Position numbers and translations under genes: made by a program. From Eubacteriales bacterium (lineage in GTDB: Bacteria > Bacillota > Clostridia > Lachnospirales > Lachnospiraceae): a DNA stretch of 64,000 nucleotides. Shown one piece after another: positions 45,924 to 54,852 of the stretch. Position 1 is the stretch's first letter; every line of letters starts with the position of its first letter. The stretch spans positions 97,103 through 161,102 of the forward strand of contig JAUNJF010000004.1 of the NCBI GenBank assembly GCA_030533405.1. The letters are read 5' to 3'. Under the pieces are notes generated by a model. That model was not told the DNA's origin. It searched no databases and saw only the letters and a list, made by a program, of their open reading frames with translations.

Positions 45924-46562
45924 ATGCCGAGGTCAAGTCATAATAAAAGAAAAAAATTGCATAATCAAGGCATGACTTTGGTCGAGATGATTGTTACCTT
46001 CGCATTGTTAAGTATATTTATGGTATGTGCAACCATGATTATATCAGCTACAGTGCAGACCTATCATCGCTCCAAAGGACTTTCGTATGGTATGCAGGTG
46101 GGCGACATGCTAGTTAGCAGAATTACAAAGGAACTAGAGAGTGCACAGTGTGATGTGACAAAAATGGAAAAGGTCGCAGGAGAAGAGGTAGAAGATGTTG
46201 CTATGTTGGTAGAGAAGAATGTGATTCAGTTTACCAACAAACAAGGAAGCCACGTATCATTTGAATTGGTGCAGCATGACGGCAGACAGTATCTGGCAGA
46301 GAAGTACTATGAGGTTCGTGATGAGGGTGGAAATGTTGCAAGTAAAGAGATTTTATGGACCTTTGATGATAAAGCATATATGGGGTATGAAGTGAAAAAT
46401 ATGGAATTCATCATAAAGGATGCAGACCATCCAAGTATTGTTTGTGTAGCGTTAACATTAGACAATGGAACTTATGGTCAGTATGAAATCAATGAGTATA
46501 TTGAGTGTTATCAGTTTGATAATAGTGAGAAGGAAAGTTATATCAAATATTATCCAGATTAG
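45924..46562 (+). CDS. PilW/GspJ-like minor pilin
   Basis: 212 residues. The leader KKLHNQG precedes MTLVEMIVTFALLSIFMVC, with Glu at +5. A larger beta-rich domain follows, as in PilW/GspJ minor pilins. GGAGGGG lies upstream of ATG 45924. The set of three minor pilins plus one giant pilin corresponds in number to the four-pseudopilin tip complex of type II and type IV systems (I, J, K and H). Confidence 0.78.
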   Translation: MPRSSHNKRKKLHNQGMTLVEMIVTFALLSIFMVCATMIISATVQTYHRSKGLSYGMQVGDMLVSRITKELESAQCDVTKMEKVAGEEVEDVAMLVEKNVIQFTNKQGSHVSFELVQHDGRQYLAEKYYEVRDEGGNVASKEILWTFDDKAYMGYEVKNMEFIIKDADHPSIVCVALTLDNGTYGQYEINEYIECYQFDNSEKESYIKYYPD

Positions 46563-46580
46563 TGTGAAGAGGGGACAGCA

Positions 46581-47405
46581 ATGAGTAAGATTTTACAAGC
46601 ACAGTCGACATATTATGTTTTGGCGGCGTTAATTCTGATTTTCGTATTTTTGATTGGAGCGACATTTTATTCGTATCTGAATGAAGTAATAATTCGATTG
46701 CCGAAAAAAGAGGATTTAACACACGGAAGAAGTAAATGTCCACATTGCGGACATGCATTTGCAATGAAGGAAGCATTGCCGATTTTTTCTCATTTGCGTT
46801 ATAAGGGAAAATGCATTTATTGTTTTGAACCGTTGCCAAAGCGAAAATTGGTGATTGAAATATTGGGTGGTTGTCTGGCAGTTTTGGTTGTATGCCATTA
46901 TCGAATCAGTTTAGAAGCATTACTAATGGTGTTGCTCTATGGTGTACTGACTGTCATTTCATTTATTGATGCGGATACACAGGAGATTCCGCCAGTCCTA
47001 AATGCCATTATTTTAGGCCTTGGTGTGATTCGATTGTTGTTGTTTCGACTAAGCATTGTTTCCTTTTTGGAGTCAGTGATTGGGTTCTTTTGCATTAGCC
47101 TATTGCTATATGTGATTGTAATCATTGTCCCAGATGGATTTGGTGGTGGAGACATTAAGATGATGGCTGCTGCAGGATTTTTCCTGGGCTGGAAGGCCAA
47201 CGTGTTTGCGTTTTTTATTGGATTGGTAATGGGTGGTGCTTATGGGGTGTACCTATTACTTCGAAAAAAGAAGGATAAAAATGAGCATTTTGCTTTTGGC
47301 CCATTTTTAAGTATTGGAATTGCGATTTCTGCATATGCAGAGATTGGTAATATAGTAATGAATCAATATTTAGAACCATTTCGCAAGTTCTTTGAGTACA
47401 TGTGA
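46581..47405 (+). CDS. pilD: Prepilin peptidase (A24 family)
   Basis: 274-residue polytopic membrane aspartic protease that cuts prepilin leaders after Gly and N-methylates the new end. The N-terminal DiS-P-Dis domain has two Cys pairs, CPHC and CIYC, and the substrate-binding SYLNEVIIRLP. The catalytic Asp pair sits in FIDADTQEIP and FGGGDIKMM. It is needed to process all five pilin-like proteins of this locus. RBS GAGGGG precedes ATG 46581. Confidence 0.95.
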   Translation: MSKILQAQSTYYVLAALILIFVFLIGATFYSYLNEVIIRLPKKEDLTHGRSKCPHCGHAFAMKEALPIFSHLRYKGKCIYCFEPLPKRKLVIEILGGCLAVLVVCHYRISLEALLMVLLYGVLTVISFIDADTQEIPPVLNAIILGLGVIRLLLFRLSIVSFLESVIGFFCISLLLYVIVIIVPDGFGGGDIKMMAAAGFFLGWKANVFAFFIGLVMGGAYGVYLLLRKKKDKNEHFAFGPFLSIGIAISAYAEIGNIVMNQYLEPFRKFFEYM

Positions 47406-47430
47406 GGGGATATAGGACGGAGGAGAAAGC

Positions 47431-48630
47431 GTGGTACAATACAAATATAAGGCAAAAGATTCTACTGGAAAAATCGTATCTGGTACCATTTCGGCGAATG
47501 ATGAAGTGGATTTACACGAGAGATTGAAGGCTGGCAATCTATATTTGATTCAGGCAAAGGAAAAGGTAGAAAAGAGAAATACAAAGCGATTAAAATCAAA
47601 TGTCATATCTGAATTTTCCAGAAATATAGGAAAATTGGTCGGTGCAGGTGTTTCGCTGGTAAAAGCACTTCGAATTATATCAGAGGATGAGTCTATTAAT
47701 CCAGAAGAGCGAGAAGTGTACAGTCGAGTGTTAAAACTGGTTCGTTCCGGTATGGCACTTTCTGAGGCGTTGTTAGAGCAAGGAGATGCATTTCCACCAC
47801 TTTTTATCAATATGATTAAAAGTGCAGAAGCAAGTGGTAATATGGATCAGATTGCTATGCAGATGGCATCGTATTATGACAAAGAATACCGTTTGAATGG
47901 TAAAGTAAAAAGTTCCATGACATATCCTAAGATTTTGAGTGTCATGATTATTTTGGTTGTGGCTATTATTATGGGATTTGTTATGCCGCAGTTTGACAGT
48001 TTATTTGCATCTATGCCAGAGTTGCCAGTATCTACAGAAATTTTGTTGGCAATTAGTGCATTTGTGAAGACAAGATGGTATGTGTTAATTGGCGTTGCAT
48101 TTGTTGGATATATTGCATTTGAATTGATTTGCTCCATTCCGAAGGTGCGATACTTAAGAGATAAAATGTTGATTAAGATGCCAAAGATTGGTGGCTTGAT
48201 GAAGATTATTTATACAGCTCGATTTGCAAGAACGTTATCGAGTTTGTATTCTGCAGGTATTTCGATTATCAATTGCTTGCAAATTGCGAAAAACACCATT
48301 GGTAATGCATATATTGAACAGCAATTTGATAGTGTTATTTCCGAGATTCGCGCAGGCGGTAATCTGAGCGAAGCGATTGATAAGGTGGATGGATTTACCA
48401 AGAAACTGTCATCTTCTGTTATGGTCGGTGAGGAGACTGGTGCATTGGATACGATGTTAGTTTCCATTGCAGACCAGATGGAGTTTGACTCGGAGATGGC
48501 GCTTAATAAATTGGTTTCTTACTTGGAACCAGTCATGATTGTAATCATGGCGATAATTGTTGGTTTTATTATGATTTCTGTGATTCAGCCGATTTATGGC
48601 TCATATCAGCAGATTTCAACTTCTTACTAA
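47431..48630 (+). CDS. pilC: Type IV pilus inner-membrane platform protein PilC
   Basis: 399-residue platform protein with two T2SSF domains. Typical motifs: YKAKDSTGKIVSGTI at the start, FSRNIGKLVGAGVSLVKALRI, FARTLSSLYSAGISIINCL for the second repeat, GEETGALDTML, and LEPVMIVIMAIIVGFIMISV near the end. It couples PilB and PilT rotation to pilin insertion or removal. The GTG start follows GGAGGAG. Confidence 0.95.
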   Translation: MVQYKYKAKDSTGKIVSGTISANDEVDLHERLKAGNLYLIQAKEKVEKRNTKRLKSNVISEFSRNIGKLVGAGVSLVKALRIISEDESINPEEREVYSRVLKLVRSGMALSEALLEQGDAFPPLFINMIKSAEASGNMDQIAMQMASYYDKEYRLNGKVKSSMTYPKILSVMIILVVAIIMGFVMPQFDSLFASMPELPVSTEILLAISAFVKTRWYVLIGVAFVGYIAFELICSIPKVRYLRDKMLIKMPKIGGLMKIIYTARFARTLSSLYSAGISIINCLQIAKNTIGNAYIEQQFDSVISEIRAGGNLSEAIDKVDGFTKKLSSSVMVGEETGALDTMLVSIADQMEFDSEMALNKLVSYLEPVMIVIMAIIVGFIMISVIQPIYGSYQQISTSY

Positions 48631-48650
48631 GGAACAGGTGGTGATTACAT

Positions 48651-50102
48651 ATGAGTACGGTTATATATTTAGCAAATCAGCATGTGCAGGCAGTCACTGG
48701 TACTCCAGGACAGAAGAAAATTTCGGTAAAGCAATGTTATAGTGCAATCGCCCCGGAAGGCAGCTTGATTAATGGTATGGTTATGGATCCAGAAGCCTTT
48801 ATTGAATTTTTGAAGGTATTTTGGGCGGAGAATCAGTTGTCAAAGAAAGACGTTACACTGGTTATTAACAGTACAAAATTCATAGGAAAAACAATTGAGA
48901 TGCCGGCGCTTTCTGATAAGAAAACGTTGGAATATATTGAGCGAGAATTTGCGGATGTAAAAAAGGATGACGACATTGTTTATGGGTGGATTCCACTTGG
49001 TTCGACAGATCAGAAAATGAAGCGCTACTATGCAGAAGCTATTATACCAGAATTTATTCAAGAGTATGTTGCGATGTTTGAGGAAGCGGGGATTAAGCTT
49101 AAAAATATCTATTCTGGTGAAAGTAGTATTATCACGCTGACAGATCGTACCATTGGCAATTTCTATAAAACATTTATTTTGGAGATTGCAGATGATACAT
49201 CCCTTTCGTTACTTTTGTGGGTAAATGGAAGCTTTAGTTATTTTAATGCAGTACGAAGTTTTTATGAACAGGGCACGGAAGAATATGCACAGGATGTTGC
49301 AAGGTCTATTAGTCAGATTCAGCAATTTATGCAGGCGCAGCAGATTGAAGAACCGCTAGAACGTATTGTATTGGCAGGTATGAAAGCTGAGGATGTTCGG
49401 TTATATCAACTTTCTCTGGCTGAACGAGGCATGGATATAGAAATAGAAATGTTTGAATCGGATTCTATTTCCAATGATGCGAAAGAAGCAGGTCACTATT
49501 TGTATGCAGCAAGTGGATTGTATTTGAATAATAAGTTCCATAATTATCTGGAGCTTTGTAAAAAGAAGAAGAGCAAATCTTCTGTGATGGAAAAGAATCG
49601 TACAGGGATTATCATTATAGGAATTTGTTTGATTATAATGCTTGTCGGATTAACGGTTTCTATGGTGATTAAGATAAATAAAAAGAGGCAGCTGACTGCA
49701 GTGTTGGATTATAATGATAATCCGGTAACGATGATGGAGGTTGCGGAATATGATATGGCAGTGGAACGAAGCAATTTTTTGAATGCACAGATGCGTGCCA
49801 TTCAGGATATTGATGATAATATTGTCAGTTATCCTGTATGTGATAATGGTATTTTGAAGGTACTTGATCAATGTGCAGGGAATAATGCAGTTGTTGTTTT
49901 CCAATCCTTTGATGCAGATGCTGGTGTGGTTCGTGTGATTGCGACTTCGGATACGGTTGACCATATCAATGCGTTCATTAAGCAGTTGAATCAGCAGGAG
50001 ATTTTCAATGAAATTGATTATACAGGATATTCCTATGACGAAGGTCGTGATTTATGGGATATTCATGTGAGTTGTACTTTGGCAGAAGCAGCGGGAAGGT
50101 AG
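48651..50102 (+). CDS. pilM: PilM-PilN fusion protein
   Basis: 483 residues. The N-terminal about 310 residues are an actin-like PilM domain (VTLVINSTKFIGKTIEMPAL; late IVLAGMKAEDVRLYQL), although the phosphate loops are poorly conserved. A basic stretch (KKKKSK) and one TM (about 324-346, GIIIIGICLIIMLVGLTVSM) lead to a PilN-like extracytoplasmic domain with the alpha/beta pattern NAVVVFQSFDADAGVVRVIA. In most systems PilM and PilN are separate proteins joined by the PilN tail; here they are one chain. No separate pilN gene exists. The junction to pilO is 10 bp. Confidence 0.82.
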   Translation: MSTVIYLANQHVQAVTGTPGQKKISVKQCYSAIAPEGSLINGMVMDPEAFIEFLKVFWAENQLSKKDVTLVINSTKFIGKTIEMPALSDKKTLEYIEREFADVKKDDDIVYGWIPLGSTDQKMKRYYAEAIIPEFIQEYVAMFEEAGIKLKNIYSGESSIITLTDRTIGNFYKTFILEIADDTSLSLLLWVNGSFSYFNAVRSFYEQGTEEYAQDVARSISQIQQFMQAQQIEEPLERIVLAGMKAEDVRLYQLSLAERGMDIEIEMFESDSISNDAKEAGHYLYAASGLYLNNKFHNYLELCKKKKSKSSVMEKNRTGIIIIGICLIIMLVGLTVSMVIKINKKRQLTAVLDYNDNPVTMMEVAEYDMAVERSNFLNAQMRAIQDIDDNIVSYPVCDNGILKVLDQCAGNNAVVVFQSFDADAGVVRVIATSDTVDHINAFIKQLNQQEIFNEIDYTGYSYDEGRDLWDIHVSCTLAEAAGR

Positions 50103-50112
50103 GTGAGAGGCT

Positions 50113-50856
50113 ATGAAGTATGAAATGTCAGAAAGAGATAAAAAGCTTCTAATTATGCTTTCCGTATTTGTTATTGTAGTTGGAATTGGATATTGGGGCA
50201 TTTTCCCGCAGATTAAGTCGATTCGGGAAATGGATGAACAATTGAAAAAAGAAAAACAGATTCAACAAAAGACGGAATTAAAGCTTGCAGAATTACCGAT
50301 GCTACTTGCTGATGTGGAGGACATGGAGCAATCGATTTTGGATGCACGTAAGAATTATTATCAAATGATGACAAGCAATGAGGTAGATCGTTATTTTACC
50401 AATATGGTGCTTGATTATGGTTTGTATTCTTATGATTTGGATATTGGAATGCCTCATGAAACCACAAAGCTGGAACCATACCAATTTTCGGCAAAAGCAT
50501 TAGGAATGGTGGAGGAGCCAGAAGAGGTTGAAGTAGAGGAAAAAAGTGCTTTGGAAAAGGTAGATGAGGCCGCAGGCATTGAAGCGGATGATGAGGAAGA
50601 CGCAGAAGCCTTATTTGAAGAGGAAGAAGTGGATAACGGCATTTATGCTGTGCATGTTAGTATGCGTCTTGGCGGTGAGATGGACAGATTGAAAAAGTTA
50701 GTGGATGATTTATCGAATACAGATGATAAGCTGAGAGTGTGTTCTTATTCGTATTCACAGATTACTGACAGTCGTCAAAATGAGAATGGGGAAATGGAGA
50801 TTGTTGGTAAGAATATTTTGCAATTGACGTTAGAAATCTATATGTGTGAGGAATAG
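50113..50856 (+). CDS. pilO: PilO-like pilus alignment protein
   Basis: 247 residues. A short cytosolic start (KYEMSERDKKLLIM) is followed by one TM (about 12-32), a coiled-coil region, and a ferredoxin-like PilO domain (IYAVHVSMRLGGEMDRLKKL). A very acidic insertion (EEPEEVEVEEKSALEKV then EADDEEDAEALFEEEE) interrupts the globular part. It should pair with the PilN half of the preceding protein. Recognition is by position and topology more than by sequence. Confidence 0.75.
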   Translation: MKYEMSERDKKLLIMLSVFVIVVGIGYWGIFPQIKSIREMDEQLKKEKQIQQKTELKLAELPMLLADVEDMEQSILDARKNYYQMMTSNEVDRYFTNMVLDYGLYSYDLDIGMPHETTKLEPYQFSAKALGMVEEPEEVEVEEKSALEKVDEAAGIEADDEEDAEALFEEEEVDNGIYAVHVSMRLGGEMDRLKKLVDDLSNTDDKLRVCSYSYSQITDSRQNENGEMEIVGKNILQLTLEIYMCEE

Positions 50857-50859
50857 CCT

Positions 50860-52545
50860 ATGCAGATAATGAGTAACAAAAATATTAGAATTGGTGATGT
50901 ACTAAAAGAATTCGGCTATATCAATGATGATGACGTAACGAAAGCGTTAGAGTACCAGAAGGAAAATAAGGGTGTTCGTTTGGGTGGTGCGTTGATTGCG
51001 CTTGGATTTATCACAGAAAAACAGATGTTAGAGGCGCTAGCAAAGCGCTTGGATTACAGTATGGTCAATGTGTCTGATGTTACGGTTGAGGAGAAGGCAT
51101 TGGATATTGTACCAAAGGTATTGGCTGAAAAATATTGTATGATGCCTTATAAAATTGTAGATAATATGCTTTACATTTTGGTAAATGACCCATTGAATTT
51201 CTATGGAATTGAGGATATTCGACAGGTCGCCGGAATGGAGCTTAATATTGCACTTTGTGAGCAGGTTGCGCTTGAAAATTCTATTCATTACCACTACTCT
51301 GAGGTGGCAGCGAGACAGGCGGCACAAAAGGCGGCTGCAAAGAGTGCGCAGGTGACGGAAACGGTAGAAATCAACATCGAAGAGGGTGATGATGACACAC
51401 CGATTATCAACCTGTTTAACAGTATTTTGATTCGAGCTTATAACTCCAATGTATCCGATATTCATATTGAACCATTTGAACATCAGACAAGTGTGCGAAT
51501 GAGAATGGACGGTGTTATTTGTGATTTCATGACATTGCAGAAAAACGTACATAATCCGTTGATTGCCAGAATTAAAATTTTGGGTGATTTGGATATTGCG
51601 GAGCGTAGAATTCCCCAGGATGGACATTTCCGAATCAACATTGAGGGTGTGAATTTGAATGTCCGTGTGTCAGTCATTCCAACGGTGTTTGGCGAAAAAG
51701 CCGTACTTCGTTTGTTGGCAAGTGCAAGTAATGTGGATCATGTCGGAACATTTGGTATGACAGAGAAGAATTATCAGCTGGTTATGAAAATGCTACAGTC
51801 GCCAAATGGTATCATTTACATGACAGGACCAACGGGTTCTGGTAAGTCCACTACGTTATATATGATTTTGGAGGAATTGTCGAAGCGAAGTGTAAACATT
51901 TCGACAATCGAAGATCCTGTAGAAAAAAATGTGGCAAAATTGAATCAGATGCAGGTAAATAATACCGCTGGACTGACCTTTGAAGTAGGTCTTCGTGCAC
52001 TGCTTCGTCAGGATCCGGATATTATCATGGTTGGTGAGACCCGTGATGCTGAGACTGCTTCGATTTCTGTCCGTGCGGCGATTACAGGACATTTGGTATT
52101 GTCTACCTTGCATACCAATGATGCAGCATCTTCTGTTGTGCGTTTGGCAGATATGGGCGTTGAGCCGTATATGATTGCCAGCTCACTGGTTGGTATTGTG
52201 GCACAGCGTTTGGTGCGTAAGGTGTGCCCTGCCTGTGCAGTCATGGAAGAAATGACAGATAATGAGGAGAGTATTGTAGGACAGAGATTAGAACGTGTGG
52301 CGCATGCAAGAGGCTGTCGTCAGTGTAACAATTCTGGATATAAGGGACGTATTTCGATTCATGAGATTTTAATGATAGATAAAGAAATTAAATCGATGAT
52401 TACCAAGGGAGCATCGGTTGAGGAAATCAAGCAATATGCTATTCGAGAGCAGGGCATGAGTACCCTGAAGCAGAGTGCATTGGAATTGGTTCGGGAAGGC
52501 ATCACGACAGTGGATGAATTATTGAAGGTGGCGTACACTGATTGA
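50860..52545 (+). CDS. pilB: Type IV pilus extension ATPase PilB with MshEN-like N-terminus
   Basis: 561 residues. Residues 10-60 hold two half-motifs of the MshEN kind (RIGDVLKEFGYINDDDVTKA and RLGGALIALGFITEKQMLEA), a c-di-GMP-binding fold in MshE and some PilB proteins. The ATPase core has Walker A GPTGSGKST (about 323-331), the Asp box, DPDIIMVGETRDAE as Walker B, and His box LSTLHTNDA. Zinc Cys are in VCPAC and GCRQC. It ends with GITTVDELLKVAYTD, the usual PilB terminus. The stop is UGA in the same frame as the downstream linker and PilT. Confidence 0.95.
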   Translation: MQIMSNKNIRIGDVLKEFGYINDDDVTKALEYQKENKGVRLGGALIALGFITEKQMLEALAKRLDYSMVNVSDVTVEEKALDIVPKVLAEKYCMMPYKIVDNMLYILVNDPLNFYGIEDIRQVAGMELNIALCEQVALENSIHYHYSEVAARQAAQKAAAKSAQVTETVEINIEEGDDDTPIINLFNSILIRAYNSNVSDIHIEPFEHQTSVRMRMDGVICDFMTLQKNVHNPLIARIKILGDLDIAERRIPQDGHFRINIEGVNLNVRVSVIPTVFGEKAVLRLLASASNVDHVGTFGMTEKNYQLVMKMLQSPNGIIYMTGPTGSGKSTTLYMILEELSKRSVNISTIEDPVEKNVAKLNQMQVNNTAGLTFEVGLRALLRQDPDIIMVGETRDAETASISVRAAITGHLVLSTLHTNDAASSVVRLADMGVEPYMIASSLVGIVAQRLVRKVCPACAVMEEMTDNEESIVGQRLERVAHARGCRQCNNSGYKGRISIHEILMIDKEIKSMITKGASVEEIKQYAIREQGMSTLKQSALELVREGITTVDELLKVAYTD

Positions 52546-52947
52546 ACTGGAAAGGCTTCTAAAGAGCCTTCTGGTAACCAATCCACGGACGAACTGAATA
52601 ATGAATTAACAGATGATCAGGTTGCAGCTTTGTTCGCACAGACCCAGCAGATGTTTGAGGAGACGCCGAAGATAGAAATTGAGCAAGCAATTCCGATGGA
52701 ATTAGAAGTCGATGTGGTGGAAGAGCGAGATGCAGTGGATATGAGCGTTACAGAAGAGATTTCGATGGAAAATAATGGTATCGGATCTTCAGAAGAAGAT
52801 TTTGATAAACCAGAACAAGCTGAGATACCTGTGATTGAAGTAGCTGGAGACATACCAGTTGTTGAGGTGGTTAGCGAAAGACCGCGAGAAACGATAATTG
52901 CGACAAATGTTGTGAGAAAACCGAATGACGAAGGAGGTAGGGAACTT
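52546..52947 (+). other. 134-codon open linker in frame between PilB and PilT
   Basis: After the PilB UGA (52543-52545) the same frame stays open for 134 codons up to the PilT start. The translation looks protein-like: helical LTDDQVAALFAQTQQMFEE, then a very acidic Val/Ile/Pro-rich region typical of linkers. The first usual start codon is TTG at 52630, with no clear RBS. A stem AAGGCT (52552-52557) with AGCCTT (52565-52570) begins six bases after the stop. It may be an N-terminal extension of PilT started unusually, a readthrough-encoded fusion linker, or a decayed fusion. Confidence 0.6.
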
Positions 52948-53991
52948 ATGATAGATCGTTTGATTTTAAAGGCAAGAGCAATGGGGTGCTCAGATATGCA
53001 TATTACAGTGGGAATGCCACTGATGTTCCGTATTAATGGTAAATTGCAGATTATTCCAGATGCACCAAATGATGCGGAAACAGAAGCAATGTTACTTGAA
53101 ATGTTAGATGAAAAACAGCGTAAAAAGATTGAAGAAAGTATTGACTTGGACTTTGCGATTAAGTCATCCGATGGCAATCGTCAACGTGTTAATATTTTTA
53201 AGCAGGAAGGTAATTTGGCTGCAACTATTCGTTTGTTAAATAGCGATATTCCATCGTTACAGATGTTGGGACTTCCAAATGTTTTAAGTGAGCTGGCTGA
53301 CCGTCCAAGAGGACTGATTTTGGTAACAGGTCCAACCGGTTCTGGTAAGTCTACCACATTGGCTGCAATGATTGATCATATTAACAGTACAAGACCAGAG
53401 CATATTATTACAATTGAGGATCCAATCGAGTATAAATACCAAAGAAAGATGTCATTGATTCACCAAAGAGAAGTGGGACGTGACGTGGGCGACTTTGCAG
53501 CTGCACTTCGAAGTGCATTGCGTGAAGACCCAGATATCATTCTTGTTGGAGAGATGCGTGATTATGAGACGATTTCGGCTGCATTGACTGCTGCTGAGAC
53601 AGGACATTTGGTTATGTCTACCTTACATACAACTGGTGCGGCACAGACGATTGATCGTATCATTGATGCATGTCCTGCATCCATTCAGAATCAGATTCGT
53701 ACGCAGTTAGCAGGCGTATTAAATGGTGTAATCACACAGTGTTTGGTACCAAATGCAAAAGGAACAGGTCGTCTTGCTGCAACAGAGATTTTGGTTGGAA
53801 CAGATGCCGTATGTAACTTGATTCGCGAGAATAAATGTCATCAGATGAACTCCTTGATGCAGAGTGGATATAATGTTGGAATGCACACATTAAATAGCGA
53901 TTTATCGCGCCTGGTTAACAGTGGAATGATTACCATGGAGAACGCAATCCGCTACTCAAATGACCCTGCAGAATTAGAACAATATTTCTAA
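52948..53991 (+). CDS. pilT: Type IV pilus retraction ATPase PilT
   Basis: 347 residues from ATG 52948, the normal PilT length, with AAGGAGG ten bases upstream. The N-terminal domain starts IDRLILKARAMGCSDMHI. Walker A is GPTGSGKST, Walker B DPDIILVGEMRDYETI, His box MSTLHTTGAA, and AVCNLIRENKCHQ matches the retraction-specific AIRNLIRE motif. It powers pilus depolymerisation. An in-frame extension of up to 134 residues is possible (see the preceding entry). Confidence 0.95.
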   Translation: MIDRLILKARAMGCSDMHITVGMPLMFRINGKLQIIPDAPNDAETEAMLLEMLDEKQRKKIEESIDLDFAIKSSDGNRQRVNIFKQEGNLAATIRLLNSDIPSLQMLGLPNVLSELADRPRGLILVTGPTGSGKSTTLAAMIDHINSTRPEHIITIEDPIEYKYQRKMSLIHQREVGRDVGDFAAALRSALREDPDIILVGEMRDYETISAALTAAETGHLVMSTLHTTGAAQTIDRIIDACPASIQNQIRTQLAGVLNGVITQCLVPNAKGTGRLAATEILVGTDAVCNLIRENKCHQMNSLMQSGYNVGMHTLNSDLSRLVNSGMITMENAIRYSNDPAELEQYF

Positions 53992-54069
53992 AAAATAATA
54001 GAGGAAAAATTACTAAATAATCTAAAAATTTTTTGGTTATTTCCGATATATAAAATAGAGCGAAAAGTC

Positions 54070-54098
54070 TTTAAAAATATAGCAAAAAATGGTATAAT
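54070..54098 (+). promoter_or_regulatory. Promoter of the major pilin gene
   Basis: TTTAAA (54070-54075), a 17-base spacer, and TGGTATAAT, an extended -10 (TATAAT 54093-54098), 55 bases upstream of the pilin start. It allows expression of the major pilin in excess over the machinery genes. Confidence 0.6.
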
Positions 54099-54152
54099 TA
54101 GACATCGCTTAAAAAGCAAATACAGACAGGAAAAAAGAGGAGGGACACTGTT

Positions 54153-54626
54153 ATGAAGAATGAGAAGAATTTACAGAGTAACAAAGGTTTCACATTGGTT
54201 GAGTTGATTGTTGTATTGGTTATTTTAGCAATTTTAGCGGCAATTTTAGTACCTGCATTATTGGGTTATATCGATAGAGCCAAGGGACAACAGATTGTAT
54301 TGAATGCGAAGTCATGTTTGACAGCAGCACAGGCAGAGATGTCAAGTTTATATGCAGCAACATCGGATACTAGTAATCCGTTAAGTTCAATTGGTGCATC
54401 ATCTACAAAAAGAATTTTAGACACAGCTGATGTTCCTGCTGATGAGTTGATTGTTGGAGTTAAGAAGGGAAGCAAGCATGAGAATTTTACAATAGTATAT
54501 GTGAAATATACAGAAGGTGATCAATCTATTTATCTTGATCCAACAACAAAACAGTGGGTTGAGGAGGCGGTGTCAGTATCGTCATCTGATTACACATTGT
54601 ATACATTGAAGACCAAATCAAAGTAA
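54153..54626 (+). CDS. pilA: Major type IV pilin
   Basis: 157 residues. A 12-residue leader ends SNKG before FTLVELIVVLVILAILAAIL with Glu at +5, the standard pilin helix, followed by PALLGYIDRAKGQ. The C-terminal domain is small and Ser/Thr-rich. The size is typical, in contrast to the 3,866-residue pilin at the other end of the locus. AGAGGAGGG precedes ATG 54153. A dedicated promoter and terminator make it a single-gene unit. Confidence 0.93.
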   Translation: MKNEKNLQSNKGFTLVELIVVLVILAILAAILVPALLGYIDRAKGQQIVLNAKSCLTAAQAEMSSLYAATSDTSNPLSSIGASSTKRILDTADVPADELIVGVKKGSKHENFTIVYVKYTEGDQSIYLDPTTKQWVEEAVSVSSSDYTLYTLKTKSK

Positions 54627-54638
54627 GTATTACGTTTA

Positions 54639-54668
54639 AAAGACGGCTGAATATCAGCCGTCTTTTTC
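54639..54668 (+). terminator. Intrinsic terminator of pilA
   Basis: AAAAGACGGCTGA (54639-54651) pairs perfectly with TCAGCCGTCTTTT (54655-54667), followed by further T. Confidence 0.95.
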
Positions 54669-54747
54669 TATGCCATCATTTACCATAACTTGTCTTGGCA
54701 GAATATAGAAAGTGATACATATTTTCATAGTCATTTACTCATCTTTG

Positions 54748-54756
54748 TGTTATAAT
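54748..54756 (+). promoter_or_regulatory. Extended -10 promoter of the first PBP-GGDEF gene
   Basis: TGTTATAAT (54748-54756), 97 bases before the start; no convincing -35 at 17 bases. Confidence 0.45.
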
Positions 54757-54852
54757 AAAAAACAATAGTGGGAAAAGGCTGGTCGGTGCATGACCGATAG
54801 AATGTGTTGGGGAGATAATCAAATAGAGAATCATTTCAAAGCGAGGGTTTAC

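Noticed and set aside
51037-51627. Minus-strand 196-residue frame across pilB
   Set aside because: Overlaps the conserved PilB core on the other strand; no recognisable protein features.
52543-52570. UGA of pilB as a selenocysteine codon with the following hairpin as SECIS
   Set aside because: PilB ends at the normal family terminus, the stem is only 6-7 bp, and no known selenoprotein resembles this position. Readthrough or a long PilT form are simpler.
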